DNA from: Phytophthora quininea
Taxonomy: Eukaryota; Oomycota; Peronosporomycetes; Peronosporales; Peronosporaceae
DNA length: 64,000 nucleotides
Reading direction: 5' to 3'
Assembly: GCA_011947345.1 (NCBI GenBank)
Contig: JAAVTG010000023.1
Location: forward strand, 186,001 to 250,000
Each line of letters starts with the position of its first letter. Positions within the stretch are counted from its first letter, which is position 1. The notes under the pieces are model-generated. The model had not been told where the DNA came from. It was given only the letters and a program-made list of their open reading frames with translations, and made no database searches. Of the stretch, positions 1-10,310 are shown piece by piece. Made by a program: the position numbers and the translations under genes.

Positions 1-551
1 GTGCCTCACCACGTTCCCTGGCTTGCGAGTGCAGCGGCAGGATACCGACAAGCGATATTCATAGCCGACCGGAAATCTTATGAGCCGCAAACGCATTTGA
101 CTGTCAACATGAATAACTCGTCGGTGCTAGTCCTATAAACGCCAACAACTATCAATACTTTTCCTGCAGCAGCGATAAGACCAGCTACTGCAGAAAATAT
201 CCCGATGCAAACTCTTGTCGGGTCGGAGCAGGACTTGGTGCTTGTTTTTCCATATATATTTCGTCCTTGTTCGAATCAGTGCGAGTACTACTGCACACAA
301 GCGCCTCCGGCCGAGCCCGCCGATTATCAGGCAGACGCCATCTCGCTGTTGACTCTAAGCGGCTCGAGTCGACGGAAAAAAGCGCTGGAGAAGGCCGTCG
401 CAACGGGCGAGGAAAGGCGCGAAGCAGACCGGAAAACGCAGCAGGCGGCACACAAGACAACGCCCTGAATAAGACGCGAGCTTGCTGCTACTACGAGCTC
501 ACTTGTCAATTGGCAGCGCAGCTGAAGACCCACACCTCTCTCCACCTCCGC
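1..551. other. No gene recognised; upstream region of the first gene
   Basis: Open frames exist on both strands here, but none shows a recognisable domain. An open frame on the + strand runs from 267 into the following gene without a stop. The first ATG that gives a sensible N-terminus (a short polar head followed by a membrane helix) is at 552, so I treat 1-551 as 5' flank or 5' UTR. I see no RNA gene or repeat. Confidence 0.4.
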
Positions 552-1550
552 ATGGCCGACCGAGAGATGCCCTCGCTCCTCCTGACAAGCCCCACGGGCT
601 ACACGGAGGCGCAGCTCGTGGTGCTCGTGCTCAGTATGGTCGTGGTGGGCGTCGGCCTGCTGTCCTACTTTGTCGTGGCGCCCGAGTACGAGAGGCACCT
701 GGACAAGAAGTTCGCGGCCATGGTGCACGCGTCTGCAGAGCGGGAGCTGCAGCTGCAGAGCCAGCAGGCGCAAGTCGCGCGACTCAAGCTGCGCAAGTAC
801 AAGTCGCTGGGCGCCGGAGACATCGAGTCCGGCAGTGACGACGACTTCTTGGGTAGTCGGGCGCTGCAGCGACGTCACACGCATTTGTCGGCCCCCGTGA
901 GTCTCTTCTCGCCGCGGGACTCGCCGACTGAGGCGGCTCGCATCGCTCGCAAGGAACGCAACGCCCGTCGCCGCAAGAGCGAGACTGACGCGCTGCGCAA
1001 GGCCCAAGTGCAGCTGGACGTGGTGCACCGAGCCGACCTGGTGCGGAAGCGCGTGCAACTGCGAGAGCTGGAGGAAGAGATCGCTGGTACCGTCAAAGCG
1101 AACGAGGAGGCCCAGGCAGCGGCCATCAACAGCTGCAACGGGCACCCGGCCGGTGTCGTGCGGCGGTACTCGAACAACGATCTCGATCTGACCGACGACC
1201 GCCTCAAGATGCTGCAGGAGCATCCTGCAGAGTGCGTGGAAGAGCTCAAGGTGTTGGCCAAGGCGCAAGCGACTTCCGTTACGTGGCCGCTGGTCGACAG
1301 CAAAGGCACGAAAGAGTCGCCGCCGGACCTGCGCGAAGTCAAGCGGGCGCTGAACGTACTGCACGACGTGCTGAGCTTCTACCTGTCGGTGGACCACCGG
1401 GACATGAACAAGCTTAACGTGTTCTGCAACTCGCTACTGCAGCACGACGGTCTCAACCGCCTGCGTGCGTTCGAGACGTCTCGCGACCAAGACGTGCGAG
1501 CGCTCTCCAACTCCATCATCGAGAAGGCCGTGCCGGCGATCTGGCATTGA
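552..1550 (+). CDS. Single-pass membrane coiled-coil protein, unknown function
   Basis: The product is 332 aa. I chose the ATG at 552 because it puts a strongly hydrophobic segment at residues about 21-42, rich in V/L/G, directly behind a short polar N-terminus, as in a signal-anchored protein. Downstream are long basic and Glu-rich helical stretches (about residues 55-85 and 135-195) likely to form coiled coils, separated by an acidic/Ser patch (ESGSDDD). The C-terminal 90 residues are leucine-rich and helical and look like one or two ARM/HEAT-type helix pairs. The frame is intact, with no intron needed. I do not recognise a family. A cytoplasm-facing tethering or scaffold protein is an inference from topology only. 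A long antisense frame (327-1397) is a GC-rich shadow. Confidence 0.7.
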   Translation: MADREMPSLLLTSPTGYTEAQLVVLVLSMVVVGVGLLSYFVVAPEYERHLDKKFAAMVHASAERELQLQSQQAQVARLKLRKYKSLGAGDIESGSDDDFLGSRALQRRHTHLSAPVSLFSPRDSPTEAARIARKERNARRRKSETDALRKAQVQLDVVHRADLVRKRVQLRELEEEIAGTVKANEEAQAAAINSCNGHPAGVVRRYSNNDLDLTDDRLKMLQEHPAECVEELKVLAKAQATSVTWPLVDSKGTKESPPDLREVKRALNVLHDVLSFYLSVDHRDMNKLNVFCNSLLQHDGLNRLRAFETSRDQDVRALSNSIIEKAVPAIWH

Positions 1551-1674
1551 AACGCGTCAACGTCTTCCACCACCTATCTATCAACCCCCATCGATGCCAA
1601 GCATCCTCTTCAACTACAGTAGTAAAATTGCTCCATTGAGATGTTCATATAACAACAAATTCCAACGAATTCTT

Positions 1675-2193
1675 TCACGACGTCTTGGTCTTCTTGAACG
1701 ACTCTGCCAATGACTCGAGCGACCGCGAGAGGATCGTGCGCAGTAGCAGTCTGGCAATGGAGCCGCCACAGAGCAGCACGCTGCCCACCGTCGACGGCGT
1801 CAGCTTGGAGTTCCACAGCACCAGCGTCTTGGGGTTCGACGGAGGCGCCGTCGTGTCGGCCACGAACTGCACCAGCGCCACGTGGTCGCTCAGTAGCAAT
1901 GGACCACTCTTCTTGACGCTGTAGCGGATGCTTGGGATGCGGTCGGAGCTGTCTGGAGGCCCCGCAGACTCGATCTGCTCCTCAACACCGAGAGCTACCA
2001 AGCGACGGTGACCCACCAAACCGCGACCTTGTCCGGGCTTAAGAGTGGAGCCCCTGGCGACCCACTCCTGCTGCAGCCAGGCGTCGAAGGCGTCCTCCAC
2101 AGACGCATGCACGAGCTGCGAGAGCGCCAGCTCCTGGCCGTCGTTCTCGGCGTACAGCTCGAAGGCGTCGGCGTCCACGTATCGGTCGGCCAT
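1675..2193 (-). CDS. SRPBCC/START-like fold protein, copy 1
   Basis: The product is 172 aa and intact, with ATG at 2193. The pattern fits the SRPBCC (START/polyketide-cyclase-like, Bet v1-type) fold: an opening strand region with GQELALS, a helix with the hallmark DAFDAWLQ, then GQGRGLVGH leading to VEEQIESAG, a central RIPSIRYSV strand, and a long C-terminal helix containing LLLRTILSRSLE. The family forms a hydrophobic pocket for lipids or small hydrophobic ligands; the ligand here is unknown. There is no signal peptide, so it is probably cytosolic. It is the first of three tandem copies on the - strand (next at 2364 and 3058) that share the DAWL and VEE[EQ]I motifs and the C-terminal CGG(x)nR motif. 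The assignment rests on pattern recognition only. Confidence 0.6.
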   Translation of the reverse strand: MADRYVDADAFELYAENDGQELALSQLVHASVEDAFDAWLQQEWVARGSTLKPGQGRGLVGHRRLVALGVEEQIESAGPPDSSDRIPSIRYSVKKSGPLLLSDHVALVQFVADTTAPPSNPKTLVLWNSKLTPSTVGSVLLCGGSIARLLLRTILSRSLESLAESFKKTKTS

Positions 2194-2363
2194 GATTGGC
2201 GGGAAAAAGGATGTGGCCGTTATAGAGGAGCGTTTCCTGCGTACTTCTGATTCCAGGCGCCATGCTGTGACGTCAATGCGGTGAACTGTTCGGTGCAGCG
2301 TCTCCGTGGAAGTATCTTAAGCTGCCAGGACGGCGTCTGTATATTGTTTCGTGACAAAAAGCT

Positions 2364-2952
2364 CTACTCGAGATGCCGCCCAGCGCCGGCTGCAGCACTT
2401 GCGGCCAGGGTGCCCAGCGCGCTGAGCAGTGATATCCGCACGACCAGACTGGCAAAGCCGCCGCAGCAAAAGAGATAGCCCAGAACGGACGGCTTCATCT
2501 TGAGCGACCAGATCACTAGCGTCGACGGAGTGCTCTCGGGGACGCTGCGAGGTCGACGAACTGCACGAACCCAAAGTGGCTCTGCATGGGCACGAGGCCG
2601 AGGCTGCGGCTCCTGTAGCTGATGGACGGGATTTTGTGCGGGTGTCGAGCGCGACTGGGACGCCCTCCATCGCTGTCCCCACGCTCCAGACTCGACGGTA
2701 GCCCTGCCGACACGATCTCCTCCTCGACACCTAAAGCGGCGCGACGCATGTGGCCTACGAAGCCCCGACCGGCTCCCCGTGCAGCTCCGTGCCGCCTTGC
2801 AGCCATACTTGTTGCAGCCAGGCGTCAAACACCTCCGACGGAGAGCCCACCACGCACTCGGACACCACCAACTCTTGGCCCCTGTAGCGGTAGAACTCTT
2901 CGAAGCCGTGGGCGTCCGTGTAGCGCGCAGGGTCCAAGGAATTGCGCCGCAT
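2364..2952 (-). CDS. SRPBCC-like protein, copy 2, frame broken twice
   Basis: This is a paralogue of the gene at 1675. The in-frame ATG is at 2952. The reading passes through three frames. The N-terminal part carries SEVFDAWLQQVW. The middle part, after a one-base change near 2765, carries GRGFVGH and GVEEEIVSAG. The C-terminal part, after a second change near 2545, carries ESTPSTLVIW and LFCCGG. At both places adding one base (a G and a C) restores full alignment with copies 1 and 3, so these are most simply missing bases in short runs. If the indels are real this is a recent pseudogene. The expected length is about 195 aa. Confidence 0.5.
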
Positions 2953-3057
2953 AGTCTTCCCGAACACAAGTGGCAAGTGGAGCACCTCATGAGGTTACCC
3001 TGAAGGTAATCGTATCAGATATCAGTTTCTGGCCAATCAAATGGCGTGTGGCAGCTA

Positions 3058-3602
3058 CTATTCGTCTCCCCTGTTCATCTTGTTGGCGAAGCTCCGTAGG
3101 AATGTCTTGAGAGAGATCCGGAAGACCAGCCGCACCAAACCCCCGCAGTGGAGCCGATTGCAGGTGCTCGACATCTCGGTCTTGACGGTCCACAGCACGA
3201 ACGTCCTGGGCGTATCATCCTGAGGCCCGGGCGAGTCCACGAAGCGAACGAGTGCGAGGTGAGATTGCAGCGGGAACGGACCGAATTTGCGCAGCCGGTA
3301 GCAGATCGACGGGATCCGGGGCTGCTGTCTTGTCTTGCTGCTGGACCTTCGGGCAACCCTGCGGACAGGATCTCCTCCTCTATGCCGAGAGGCACTCGAC
3401 GGATGTATCCGACAAGTCCTCGGCCCCCACCTTCTTGGACTTGGTCCCCTCCAGCGACCCAAACGTCCCGCAGCCACGCGTCAAAAACCTCTGATGGTGA
3501 ACCCCTCACCATTTCCGACACGATGAACTCTTGACCGTCGTGGCTGTCGTACGCTTCCAGCGCAGAGGAGTCGACGTACAGAGCTTGATCAGTCAGATGC
3601 AT
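3058..3602 (-). CDS. SRPBCC-like protein, copy 3, one frame break
   Basis: This is the third tandem paralogue, with ATG at 3602. The N-terminal frame carries GQEFIVSEM, SEVFDAWLRDVW, GRGLVGY and GIEEEILSAG. The C-terminal frame continues from about 3320 with RIPSICYRL, ALVRFVD, LHCGG and a basic helical tail. One missing C in the run of four at about 3318-3322 joins the two frames. The expected length is about 180 aa. Its upstream flank carries a candidate oomycete initiator (see 3624-3640). Confidence 0.5.
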
Positions 3603-3623
3603 GGTACTTGCGAGACGCCACGG

Positions 3624-3640
3624 CAAATATGAAGTGACTT
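3624..3640 (-). promoter_or_regulatory. Candidate oomycete initiator for SRPBCC copy 3
   Basis: Read on the - strand, TCACTTC is followed directly by ATATTTGCC, about 30 nt upstream of the ATG at 3602. Oomycete genes commonly start transcription at an initiator of the TCAYTYY type followed by a T-rich flanking element, within about 50 nt of the start codon. The fit is partial and the motif is short. Confidence 0.3.
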
Positions 3641-3803
3641 GGGAAGCTTGGTTGTGTATACATACTTGAGTTTCTATACAAAAGTTCCTCACACTATGGT
3701 TGTAGTCGCTCAAGAAACAAAAGGATGTGTACTACCAGCGGTAGATTCTTGACACCATGCATTTGGTATTGTATTTGCTAAATGTTTCCCACTACGATAT
3801 AAG

Positions 3804-5237
3804 TTAAAATGTTTCCTTGAAGGCATTGCGGTGGCGGCTGGCGTAAATGATGCCACCGACGGTGAGGATGACTGTTGCAACGCTGCCAACAACGCCCCAA
3901 ACGATCCAGCCGTCAGGAGAGAGGCCGACGAACTCGACCTCGCCGCCACCGTCTACTACGGAATGGAACGACCCAGCTGCAGCACCCGTCGGGATAATGG
4001 GGAAGACACTGAGGCCGCAGTTGATTTTGTCGTCAATGGCGATCCTCAAGAACCCCTTCTCGCCCCACGACGCTCCGTACGAGTTCTTGACGATCCAGTA
4101 GTCCGTCGTGCCGTCCGATCCATACCCGACCAGCAGAACAGCGTGGTCAATGTTCGAACTCGAGGCGAAGTCGCCGTCGTTCGGGCATGAGTAAATGCCG
4201 CTCTTGTAGGATTCAAAAGCGCCACCGGAATTCAGGGCCGCCGAGATAGGCTGCTGCTGCAACGCCAGCTTGAGAAGCTCGGTCGCACTCGAGCTGTTTT
4301 GGCACGACGGCCCCACCACTTGAGTCCACCCCGAGATACTCGCAGCGGCATTTTCATCGCTGGAATTGTTGCAAACATCGGCCAAAACCGTGGAGGACGA
4401 CTGGGACGTTTCTTTTTCGTTGTAAGGCAAGTCCAGCTCGCTGAGCAGCGACCAGTGATACTGCGCGGCATCCGCAAACGCTGCGTGGGTCATGCCGCCA
4501 TTGCAGGCATGATTTCTCGATCCCCAGATCATCGTGCTCTGCAGCCAACTCGCACCCTCCACGCCGCCCTCCGCCCAGCAATACTCAAACGTCGCTGCCA
4601 TACTCCTTGAGCTGCATTCAAGGAATTGCTGCGGCGACAACGACCGGGGAACTGTCCCCGCATTGATCACCACCGCCGTCTCGATCGCATCTGCAGCAGC
4701 AAAGGCCCAACAGCTACCGCATTGGTTCTGACTCTTGACGGTTGTGCAGACACTCGTATTGAGCGGATTGTCGGTCGAGCACCAGTCCAGCGTCTCTGGA
4801 TACCCAAGTGTCGAGTTGCTCAGTCGTCGATGCTTCTTCGCTCGTGCGAGTCTGCGCTGCGAGGCGCCAAGTTCCTGCTGCACAAACTCCATCGGTGTCA
4901 AGGATCGCTCGCTGTCTTGATACAAGTGTCTCGAGTTGACGCCCATAGCGTATGAGAACGCCAGGTCGTGGCTTGACGCGTACTTGTCCACTTGTTCCAG
5001 ATACTCCACGTGGGTCTCCATTCGTCGTCGGAACTCACTTGGGCCTTGGTCCAGCTGGTCGTCCTGGAGAAATTGCGTCACCATTTCGCGCGCGTCCACA
5101 GCTACGCCGTCTCGGTCGGCCCACAGGCAGCGTGAGTCATCGCAACCGATCAACGTGCCAAACGACGGGAGCTCATCCGCCAGCACGGTGGACATTGCTA
5201 CAGTCGCTGCAACGATCACCGCTCGCCAGACCGCCAT
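3804..5237 (-). CDS. Papain-family (C1A) cysteine protease with C-terminal membrane anchor, copy 1
   Basis: The product is 477 aa and intronless. The ATG at 5237 was chosen because it begins a clear signal peptide (MAVWRAVIVAATVAMSTVLA); the open frame extends upstream without one. A short propeptide follows, then the catalytic domain. The oxyanion Gln and nucleophile Cys lie in NQCGSCWAF, a cathepsin-like ACNGG motif lies in the middle, the catalytic His is in DHAVLLVGYG and the catalytic Asn is in IVKNSYG(x)SWG. A hydrophobic segment near the C-terminus (GWIVWGVVGSVATVILTVGG) is followed by a short basic tail, so the enzyme should be a type I protein at the cell surface or in endolysosomal membranes. 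It is the most divergent of three tandem copies and lacks the intron the other two share. Confidence 0.88.
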   Translation of the reverse strand: MAVWRAVIVAATVAMSTVLADELPSFGTLIGCDDSRCLWADRDGVAVDAREMVTQFLQDDQLDQGPSEFRRRMETHVEYLEQVDKYASSHDLAFSYAMGVNSRHLYQDSERSLTPMEFVQQELGASQRRLARAKKHRRLSNSTLGYPETLDWCSTDNPLNTSVCTTVKSQNQCGSCWAFAAADAIETAVVINAGTVPRSLSPQQFLECSSRSMAATFEYCWAEGGVEGASWLQSTMIWGSRNHACNGGMTHAAFADAAQYHWSLLSELDLPYNEKETSQSSSTVLADVCNNSSDENAAASISGWTQVVGPSCQNSSSATELLKLALQQQPISAALNSGGAFESYKSGIYSCPNDGDFASSSNIDHAVLLVGYGSDGTTDYWIVKNSYGASWGEKGFLRIAIDDKINCGLSVFPIIPTGAAAGSFHSVVDGGGEVEFVGLSPDGWIVWGVVGSVATVILTVGGIIYASRHRNAFKETF

Positions 5238-5761
5238 CTTGGATCCTGATACCGACGCTGTCCGGTGCAGGGTGAAAGTTCGAGTGTGACTAGCTGCCAA
5301 GGCCGGCGACAGCCGCTTGTGTCGAGCACAACTGTGCAATTGTGGCTTTCCAAAAAGGTCGATCGCTTGATTGCGGCACACTCCGATCATACAAGCGGCC
5401 AAGACTATTTCAATTCGGGGGCGGAGTTGACTCGAGGCGTCCAACCTCAGTCTTTCAGCCACGACTGCTTTGGATGCTTTTCATTTTCGGCCATCCATCC
5501 GGCCGATTTAGCGAGACGAATTGGGACGATGTGAAAAGGCTTTTTTGAAGTTGAGGTATCCCATGCAGACATGGGACGGCTCGACGCGATGTCATGCTGC
5601 CTTGAGTCGGGCGAGAGACCATGCCAGCTGTCAATCGACACCAGGATCTCGGTCTCCATGCTTGCATAGGGTGCAGCTCCAGCACTGGCTTTCGTTTCAA
5701 TCAGTTGACGAACACTAGTCTCGACTTTCACGTGCATTATAAAATCGTGGTACCGACCTGA
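5238..5761. other. Intergenic; promoter side of protease 1, with a short perfect inverted repeat
   Basis: No coding potential is convincing here. A perfect 7-bp inverted repeat with a 4-bp loop (TCCCATG / CATGGGA) lies at 5559-5576, between the 3' end of protease 2 and the start of protease 1. The segment probably contains the promoter of protease 1. A TCACACTC(N)2ACTTTCACC stretch on the - strand, within about 60 nt of the ATG at 5237, loosely resembles an initiator plus flanking element. Confidence 0.35.
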
Positions 5762-7356
5762 CTACAAACTTCTCTCCTGCGAGTCGGTTGGGGTGGCTGC
5801 AGTGTACATGGCGGAGTTCTGCTTACGAATCGTGTCGAGTTTCCGGTTGGACATGACGATGCCGATCCCCGTCAGCACGATCGTGGCGATGGTGGTCACT
5901 GCTGCCACTGCGATCCACGCGGTCGGACTCAAGCCGACAAAAATCTTGCTGCCGCCACCGTCTACACTGGACGTCGCTGCGGCGCCTGAGGACGCACCTG
6001 TGGGGATGACCGGGAACACATTTAGCCCGCAGTTGATCTTCGAGTCAGCGATCAGCTTCATGAAGCCGCTGGCGCCCCACGAACTACCATACGAGTTTTT
6101 CAAGATCCAATAGTCCCCAACGGAGGAGTCAGTGCCGTAGCCCACCAGCAGCAGCGCGTGGTTGAGGTCATTCTTGGACGCCATGACTCCGTTGTTCGGA
6201 CACGTGTAGAATCCTCCCGCGTAGTCCTGAAAATTGCCGTTCGAGGTGATGGCGACCGCAATAGGCTGCTGCTCTAGAGCCGACCGCAGCAGGGTCGTGC
6301 AGTTACTTGACGCCGTGCAATCAGCCCCGACCACCTGCTCCCAACCAGTGATGCTCGCTGCTGCATCCGCAGCATTTACGGCACACAAGGACGAGGAATT
6401 CGTAGTGGACGAACTGCCAGAACTCGAGTCGTCATACGGCATCGTGAGCTCGGTGACCAGCCCCCAGCCGTTCTGTGCTGCGTCCATGAATGCCCCATGT
6501 GTCATGCCGCCATTGCAGCCATCATTCTGGGATTCCCATTTGATCTTCGACTGCATCCAGCTCGCGCCGTCTACGCCGCTGTCCGAAGCCCAGCAGTAGT
6601 CAAAGGTCTGCGTCGTTTGCAGTTTGCTACACGTGAGGAACTGCTGTGGCGACAACGACACAGCCTGCGACGTGTTCTCGGCGATCACGACGGCGGTCTC
6701 GATCGCGTCTGCGGCGACGAAAGACCAGCAACTACCGCAGCTCTTTTGGCTCTTGACGGACGAGCACACGCTGTATCCGAACGAGTTGTCCTTGTCGCAC
6801 CAGTTCCAGTACTCGGAGCTGCCTGCACTCGACACTGCACTCCCGGAGCTGTTCGTGCTGTTCGTGGCCATCATCGCCAGCCGACGGGAGTGGGCTGCGT
6901 TCACCTCCTGAGCTACAAGTTGTTGCGGTGTCAATTCTCGCCTGCTCGTCGCTGTCAAGTGGCGTTCACTAACTCCCATGTGATAGGAAAATTCGTGCCC
7001 CATTTTCTTGGCGTGCATGTTCACATCTGCATCCACAATACATGAGTTTCTCCATCGATCAATATTGAGGCATGGTGGTTGGTTATTATACCTTCGATGT
7101 AGGTCATGTGCTCCTGGAGGTTTCGACGATAGTCGTCCAGACCGCTAGAGGCGACGTAGTTGCGTTGGAGGAGGAGCTCCCGGAGAGCGCGCGAGTCAAT
7201 GACTTCGCCGCTTTCACCAGCCCAAAGGCACGGCGAGTCTGCGGAGCGGACGTCGGGACAGTTGACGAGAGTACCCAGAGCTCGGTCCGTAGTCTGGGTC
7301 GGGGCTGCAGCAGCGGTGGCCGCGGAGAGCGCGAGGACGGATGCAGCTACTCGCAT
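5762..7356 (-). CDS. Papain-family (C1A) cysteine protease with C-terminal membrane anchor, copy 2
   Basis: The product is 509 aa from two exons: 7356-7092 and 7026-5762. The 65-bp intron (7091-7027, GTATAA...GCAG) splits a Glu/Asp codon, and splicing restores one frame. There is a signal peptide at residues 1-18 (MRVAASVLALSAATAAAA), a propeptide, then the catalytic Cys in KSCGSCWSF, a GCNGGM motif, His in NHALLLVGYG and Asn in LKNSYGSSWG. A transmembrane helix (WIAVAAVTTIATIVLTGIGI) and a 30-residue cytosolic tail end the protein. The Ser/Thr/Asn-rich linker before the mature domain (NSTNSSGS) is likely glycosylated. It is a tandem paralogue of 7830-9413, with which it shares intron position and tail. 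Confidence 0.92.
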
Positions 7357-7829
7357 GGTGGGCTGTCTGCCTCGCTGCGAGTTGTCGAATGGCCAGCTCC
7401 TTCCTAGTTTTTACGACGCCAAAGAGAGGACAGATGTATGTGGCTGAGAAATGCGAGTTTGTATGGGGGTGCTGAATCCTCAAGGGAAACTCGTCAGCGT
7501 GCCAATCTCGTGGATCGAGATTAAAAATCTGTCGTGCGAACGGACACGTTGGTCACGAACGGCAGGATGCCACGGACAGCGTGCTGGACACGAGAGGCGG
7601 ATAATCTGCGATCCACCACCACGATACACCACAGGAAGCGCACCATATCGGTCCCAGCACGTTCCATCATCTTCGCTGTTTTTGTAGTCGCTCACTTTGC
7701 TTTATCATCTCGCTTTTTATTGTTTGCTGTGTGTGCTAAATGTGAAACTCTGCATGAGGTTGAGTCAAAATGCGCCGCTGGGCACCTGCATCAATACTAT
7801 ACCCATGAAAAAAAAAACTAGTTAGCGAG
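7357..7829. other. Intergenic; upstream of protease 2
   Basis: I see no gene here. The stretch contains an A-rich tract at about 7806-7816 just beyond the stop of protease 3, and presumably the promoter of protease 2. I find nothing else of note. Confidence 0.35.
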
Positions 7830-9413
7830 CTAGTGCTGCACTGTCTGGGCGTTCGTAGGGGTACGATTCGCGTACATGGCAGAGTTCTGCTTGCGGATCG
7901 TCTTCAGTCTGCGGTTGGAAATAATCATACCGAAGCCCGTCGTGACGACAGTGAAGATAGTAGCCACTGCAGCAACTGCGATCCAAGCCGTCGGACTTAG
8001 ACCAACGAACACCTTGTCGCCACCGCCGTCCACACTGGTCGCAGCGGCGCCAGACGATGCGCCGGTGGGGATCACGGGGAAAATGTCCAAGCCACAATTG
8101 ACTTTGGAGTCAGCGACCAGCTTCATAAAGCCGCTGGCGCCCACGAGCTGCCGTATGAGTTCTTCAGGATCCAGTAGTCTCCAACAGAGGAGTCCGTGCC
8201 ATAGCCAACAAGCAACAGCGCGTGGTTCACGTCGTCCTTGGAGGAAAGAACGCCGCTATTGGGGCAGCTATAGAACCCTCCAGCGTAGTCTCCGAACGGA
8301 TCCTCCGAGTTGATAGCCACGGCAATGGGCTGGTTCTCCAGCGCCGAACGCAGCAAAATCGTGCAGTTGCTCGACGCCGTGCAGTCCGAACCCACAACCT
8401 GTTCCCAGCCAGTGATGCTTGCTGCAGTCTCGTTGGAACTCACCGAGCACGCCGACGAATCGTTGTTAGCAGACGAACTGCCCGAGCTAGAGTCGTCGTA
8501 GGGCATTGTGAGCTCCGTCACAAGTCCCCAAGCATTCTGAGCAGCGTCAATAAAAGCGCCGTGGGTCATGCCACCATTGCATCCATTGTTCTGCGACTCC
8601 CACTTGATCTCCGTCTGCATCCAGCTGGCTCCAGACACGCCACTGTCCGAGGCCCAGCAGTAGTCAAAGGTCTGCGTTGTCTCCAGTGTACTGCACGTCA
8701 AGAACTGCTGCGGAGACAGCGCCACGGCAGCCGACGCGTTCTCCGCGATCACCACCGCCGTCTCAATTGCATCTGCCGCAGCAAAGGCCCAGCAACTACC
8801 GCAGTTTTGCTGGCTTTTAACCGCCGAACACACACTGTAGCCGAACGAGTTGTCCGTGTCGCACCAGTTCCAGTACTCGGAGCTGCCCGAGCTGGACACG
8901 GTGCTGCTTGTAGTATTACTCGCCTCCGCCGTCAGTCGGCGAGAACTCTCCGCATTCATTTCTTGGTCCACGAGCTGCTGCGGCGACAGTCTCCGCCACG
9001 TCGACGACGTCAAGTGTCTCTCGTTCACGCCCATGTGGTACTTGAAGTCGTGGCCGATTTTCTTGGCGTACATGTTCACGTCTGCATTGGATGATAACCA
9101 AATAAGAACTCGTTGTTATTGATGCAAGCAATTGAGACGACAGACTGACCTTCGATGTACGTCATGTGCGCCTGCAGGTTGCGGCGGCTCTGCTCCACCT
9201 CGCTGAAGGCCACAAAATTGCGCTGGATGAGCAGCTCTCGCAAGGCGCGCGAGTCCACGACTTCGCCATTCTCGCCCGCCCAGAGACACGGAGCGTCGGC
9301 CGAGCGCACGGCGGGGCAGTCCACGAGCGCGCCGAGCGAGCGGTCCGTCGTCTTGGAGGGGACGCGGCGGCGCCGGCCGCAGAGAGCGCGAGGAGAGCCG
9401 AGAGGGTCCGCAT
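7830..9413 (-). CDS. Papain-family (C1A) cysteine protease with membrane anchor, copy 3, two one-base frame breaks
   Basis: Exon 1 is 9413-9150 and exon 2 is 9081-7830, with a 68-bp intron (GTCAGT...GCAG) at the same codon as in copy 2. Conceptually it encodes about 505 aa. The signal peptide (MRTLSALLALSAAGAAAS) and the propeptide are in different frames. Exon 1 is 264 bp against 265 bp in copy 2, so exactly one base is missing, near 9357 in a C/T-rich stretch. In exon 2 the motif SYGSSWG is interrupted near 8140, where copy 2 has TGGGGC and this copy has TGGGC. Catalytic Cys (QNCGSCWAF), His (NHALLLVGYG), Asn (KNSYG), GCNGGM and the C-terminal membrane helix are all present. The breaks are most likely assembly errors rather than loss of function. 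Confidence 0.85.
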
Positions 9414-10310
9414 GAGCGCTGGGGATCGAGGTGACAAGTGGAGTGCTGTCTCTATCGTCGGTTGCTGTGAACAAACTGCACGCGTGTAAAGTTTTGTGGG
9501 AAGGAGTGTAAATGCAGGGTTGCCAGCCGAATTATGATTTTGACTGTTAGTAAAGTTGTGGTACTAGTAGGACAAATCAATGATACTATCATTACGAGAC
9601 ATTTATATGAAGGAAATTATCAATACGATATAGGTACACTTTTTGAGTCGCACGCAGCGATCGGATCCTGTTCTCAAGGGTGAGTCAAGTGTTTGTTGAC
9701 GGCGGAAATCCTGGTGAGAGGAATTGGCAGCGAGATGGAGACACCTCGCGCTGTGTGATCGAGACCGTAGAGGGCCTTGAGCAGCCGAGCGCTTTCCTGC
9801 TGTTGTTCTGGTTGGTTCATGACACCCTGCTGCCCGACGCCTGCTGCTTGGTCAATCTCGCTCCGTCCGAATCCTTGCAGAAGAAGGAAGGTGCTGAAGA
9901 ACTGAGGCAGGTCTACGGGCCATACGGCTGGTCGTCCGCATCACCAGCCTCATGTCTCGGAGATCAAGCGACCTCCTTCCTGGGTGTCGCTTGCTCAATG
10001 GACTGATGCGCCCATGGGACTGCTTGCCCTGCAAGAGAAGCGAATCTCGTCCTCGAATGAAAGTGATGTGTGGAAGGAGACAAGCCAATTTCGCTGCTGG
10101 CCCCACCGTCCGCATACAAAGCACAAGCTTCTTGCTGGTTGAAAAATGCTGTCGAGTAGAGACTGTGCAAACACGACCATCCGGCGACGCCATGAGCAGC
10201 AGATCCGGTGGGGCTCTAGCTGAAGAGCATTGTCGACGTCACTCCATTCTCGGATTCGCAGCGTCAGTCCCCAGCTCAGCAGACCACCGGTTTCAAACGA
10301 CCCCTTCGAC
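9414..10310. other. Intergenic, about 0.9 kb, no supported gene
   Basis: This region separates the divergently transcribed protease 3 (-) and mitochondrial carrier (+) and must contain both promoters. Several open frames of 60-150 codons overlap here on both strands without domains. On the - strand around 9780-9800 a frame reads LLKALYGL, reminiscent of the copia reverse transcriptase YGLKQAPR block, but the neighbouring RT motifs are absent, so I do not call a retroelement. Confidence 0.35.

Noticed and set aside
327..1397. Long antisense open frame (356 codons) opposite the first gene
   Set aside because: Its translation is His/Arg/Gln/Leu-rich with no domain, while the + strand has a membrane helix and coiled coils; GC-rich coding DNA often leaves such shadows.
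2364..3602. Calling SRPBCC copies 2 and 3 pseudogenes
   Set aside because: All conserved motifs are present, and each break needs just one base in a short run, the same error type seen in essential genes such as dynein and condensin.
7806..7830. A-rich tract and small inverted repeat (ACTAG...CTAGT) as a transposon end
   Set aside because: The repeat arms are 5 bp and overlap the stop-codon region of protease 3; no target duplication or transposase is visible.
9720..9870. Possible copia reverse transcriptase fragment (LLKALYGL on the - strand)
   Set aside because: Only one eight-residue similarity; the following QAPR/W residues and the upstream and downstream RT blocks are absent.
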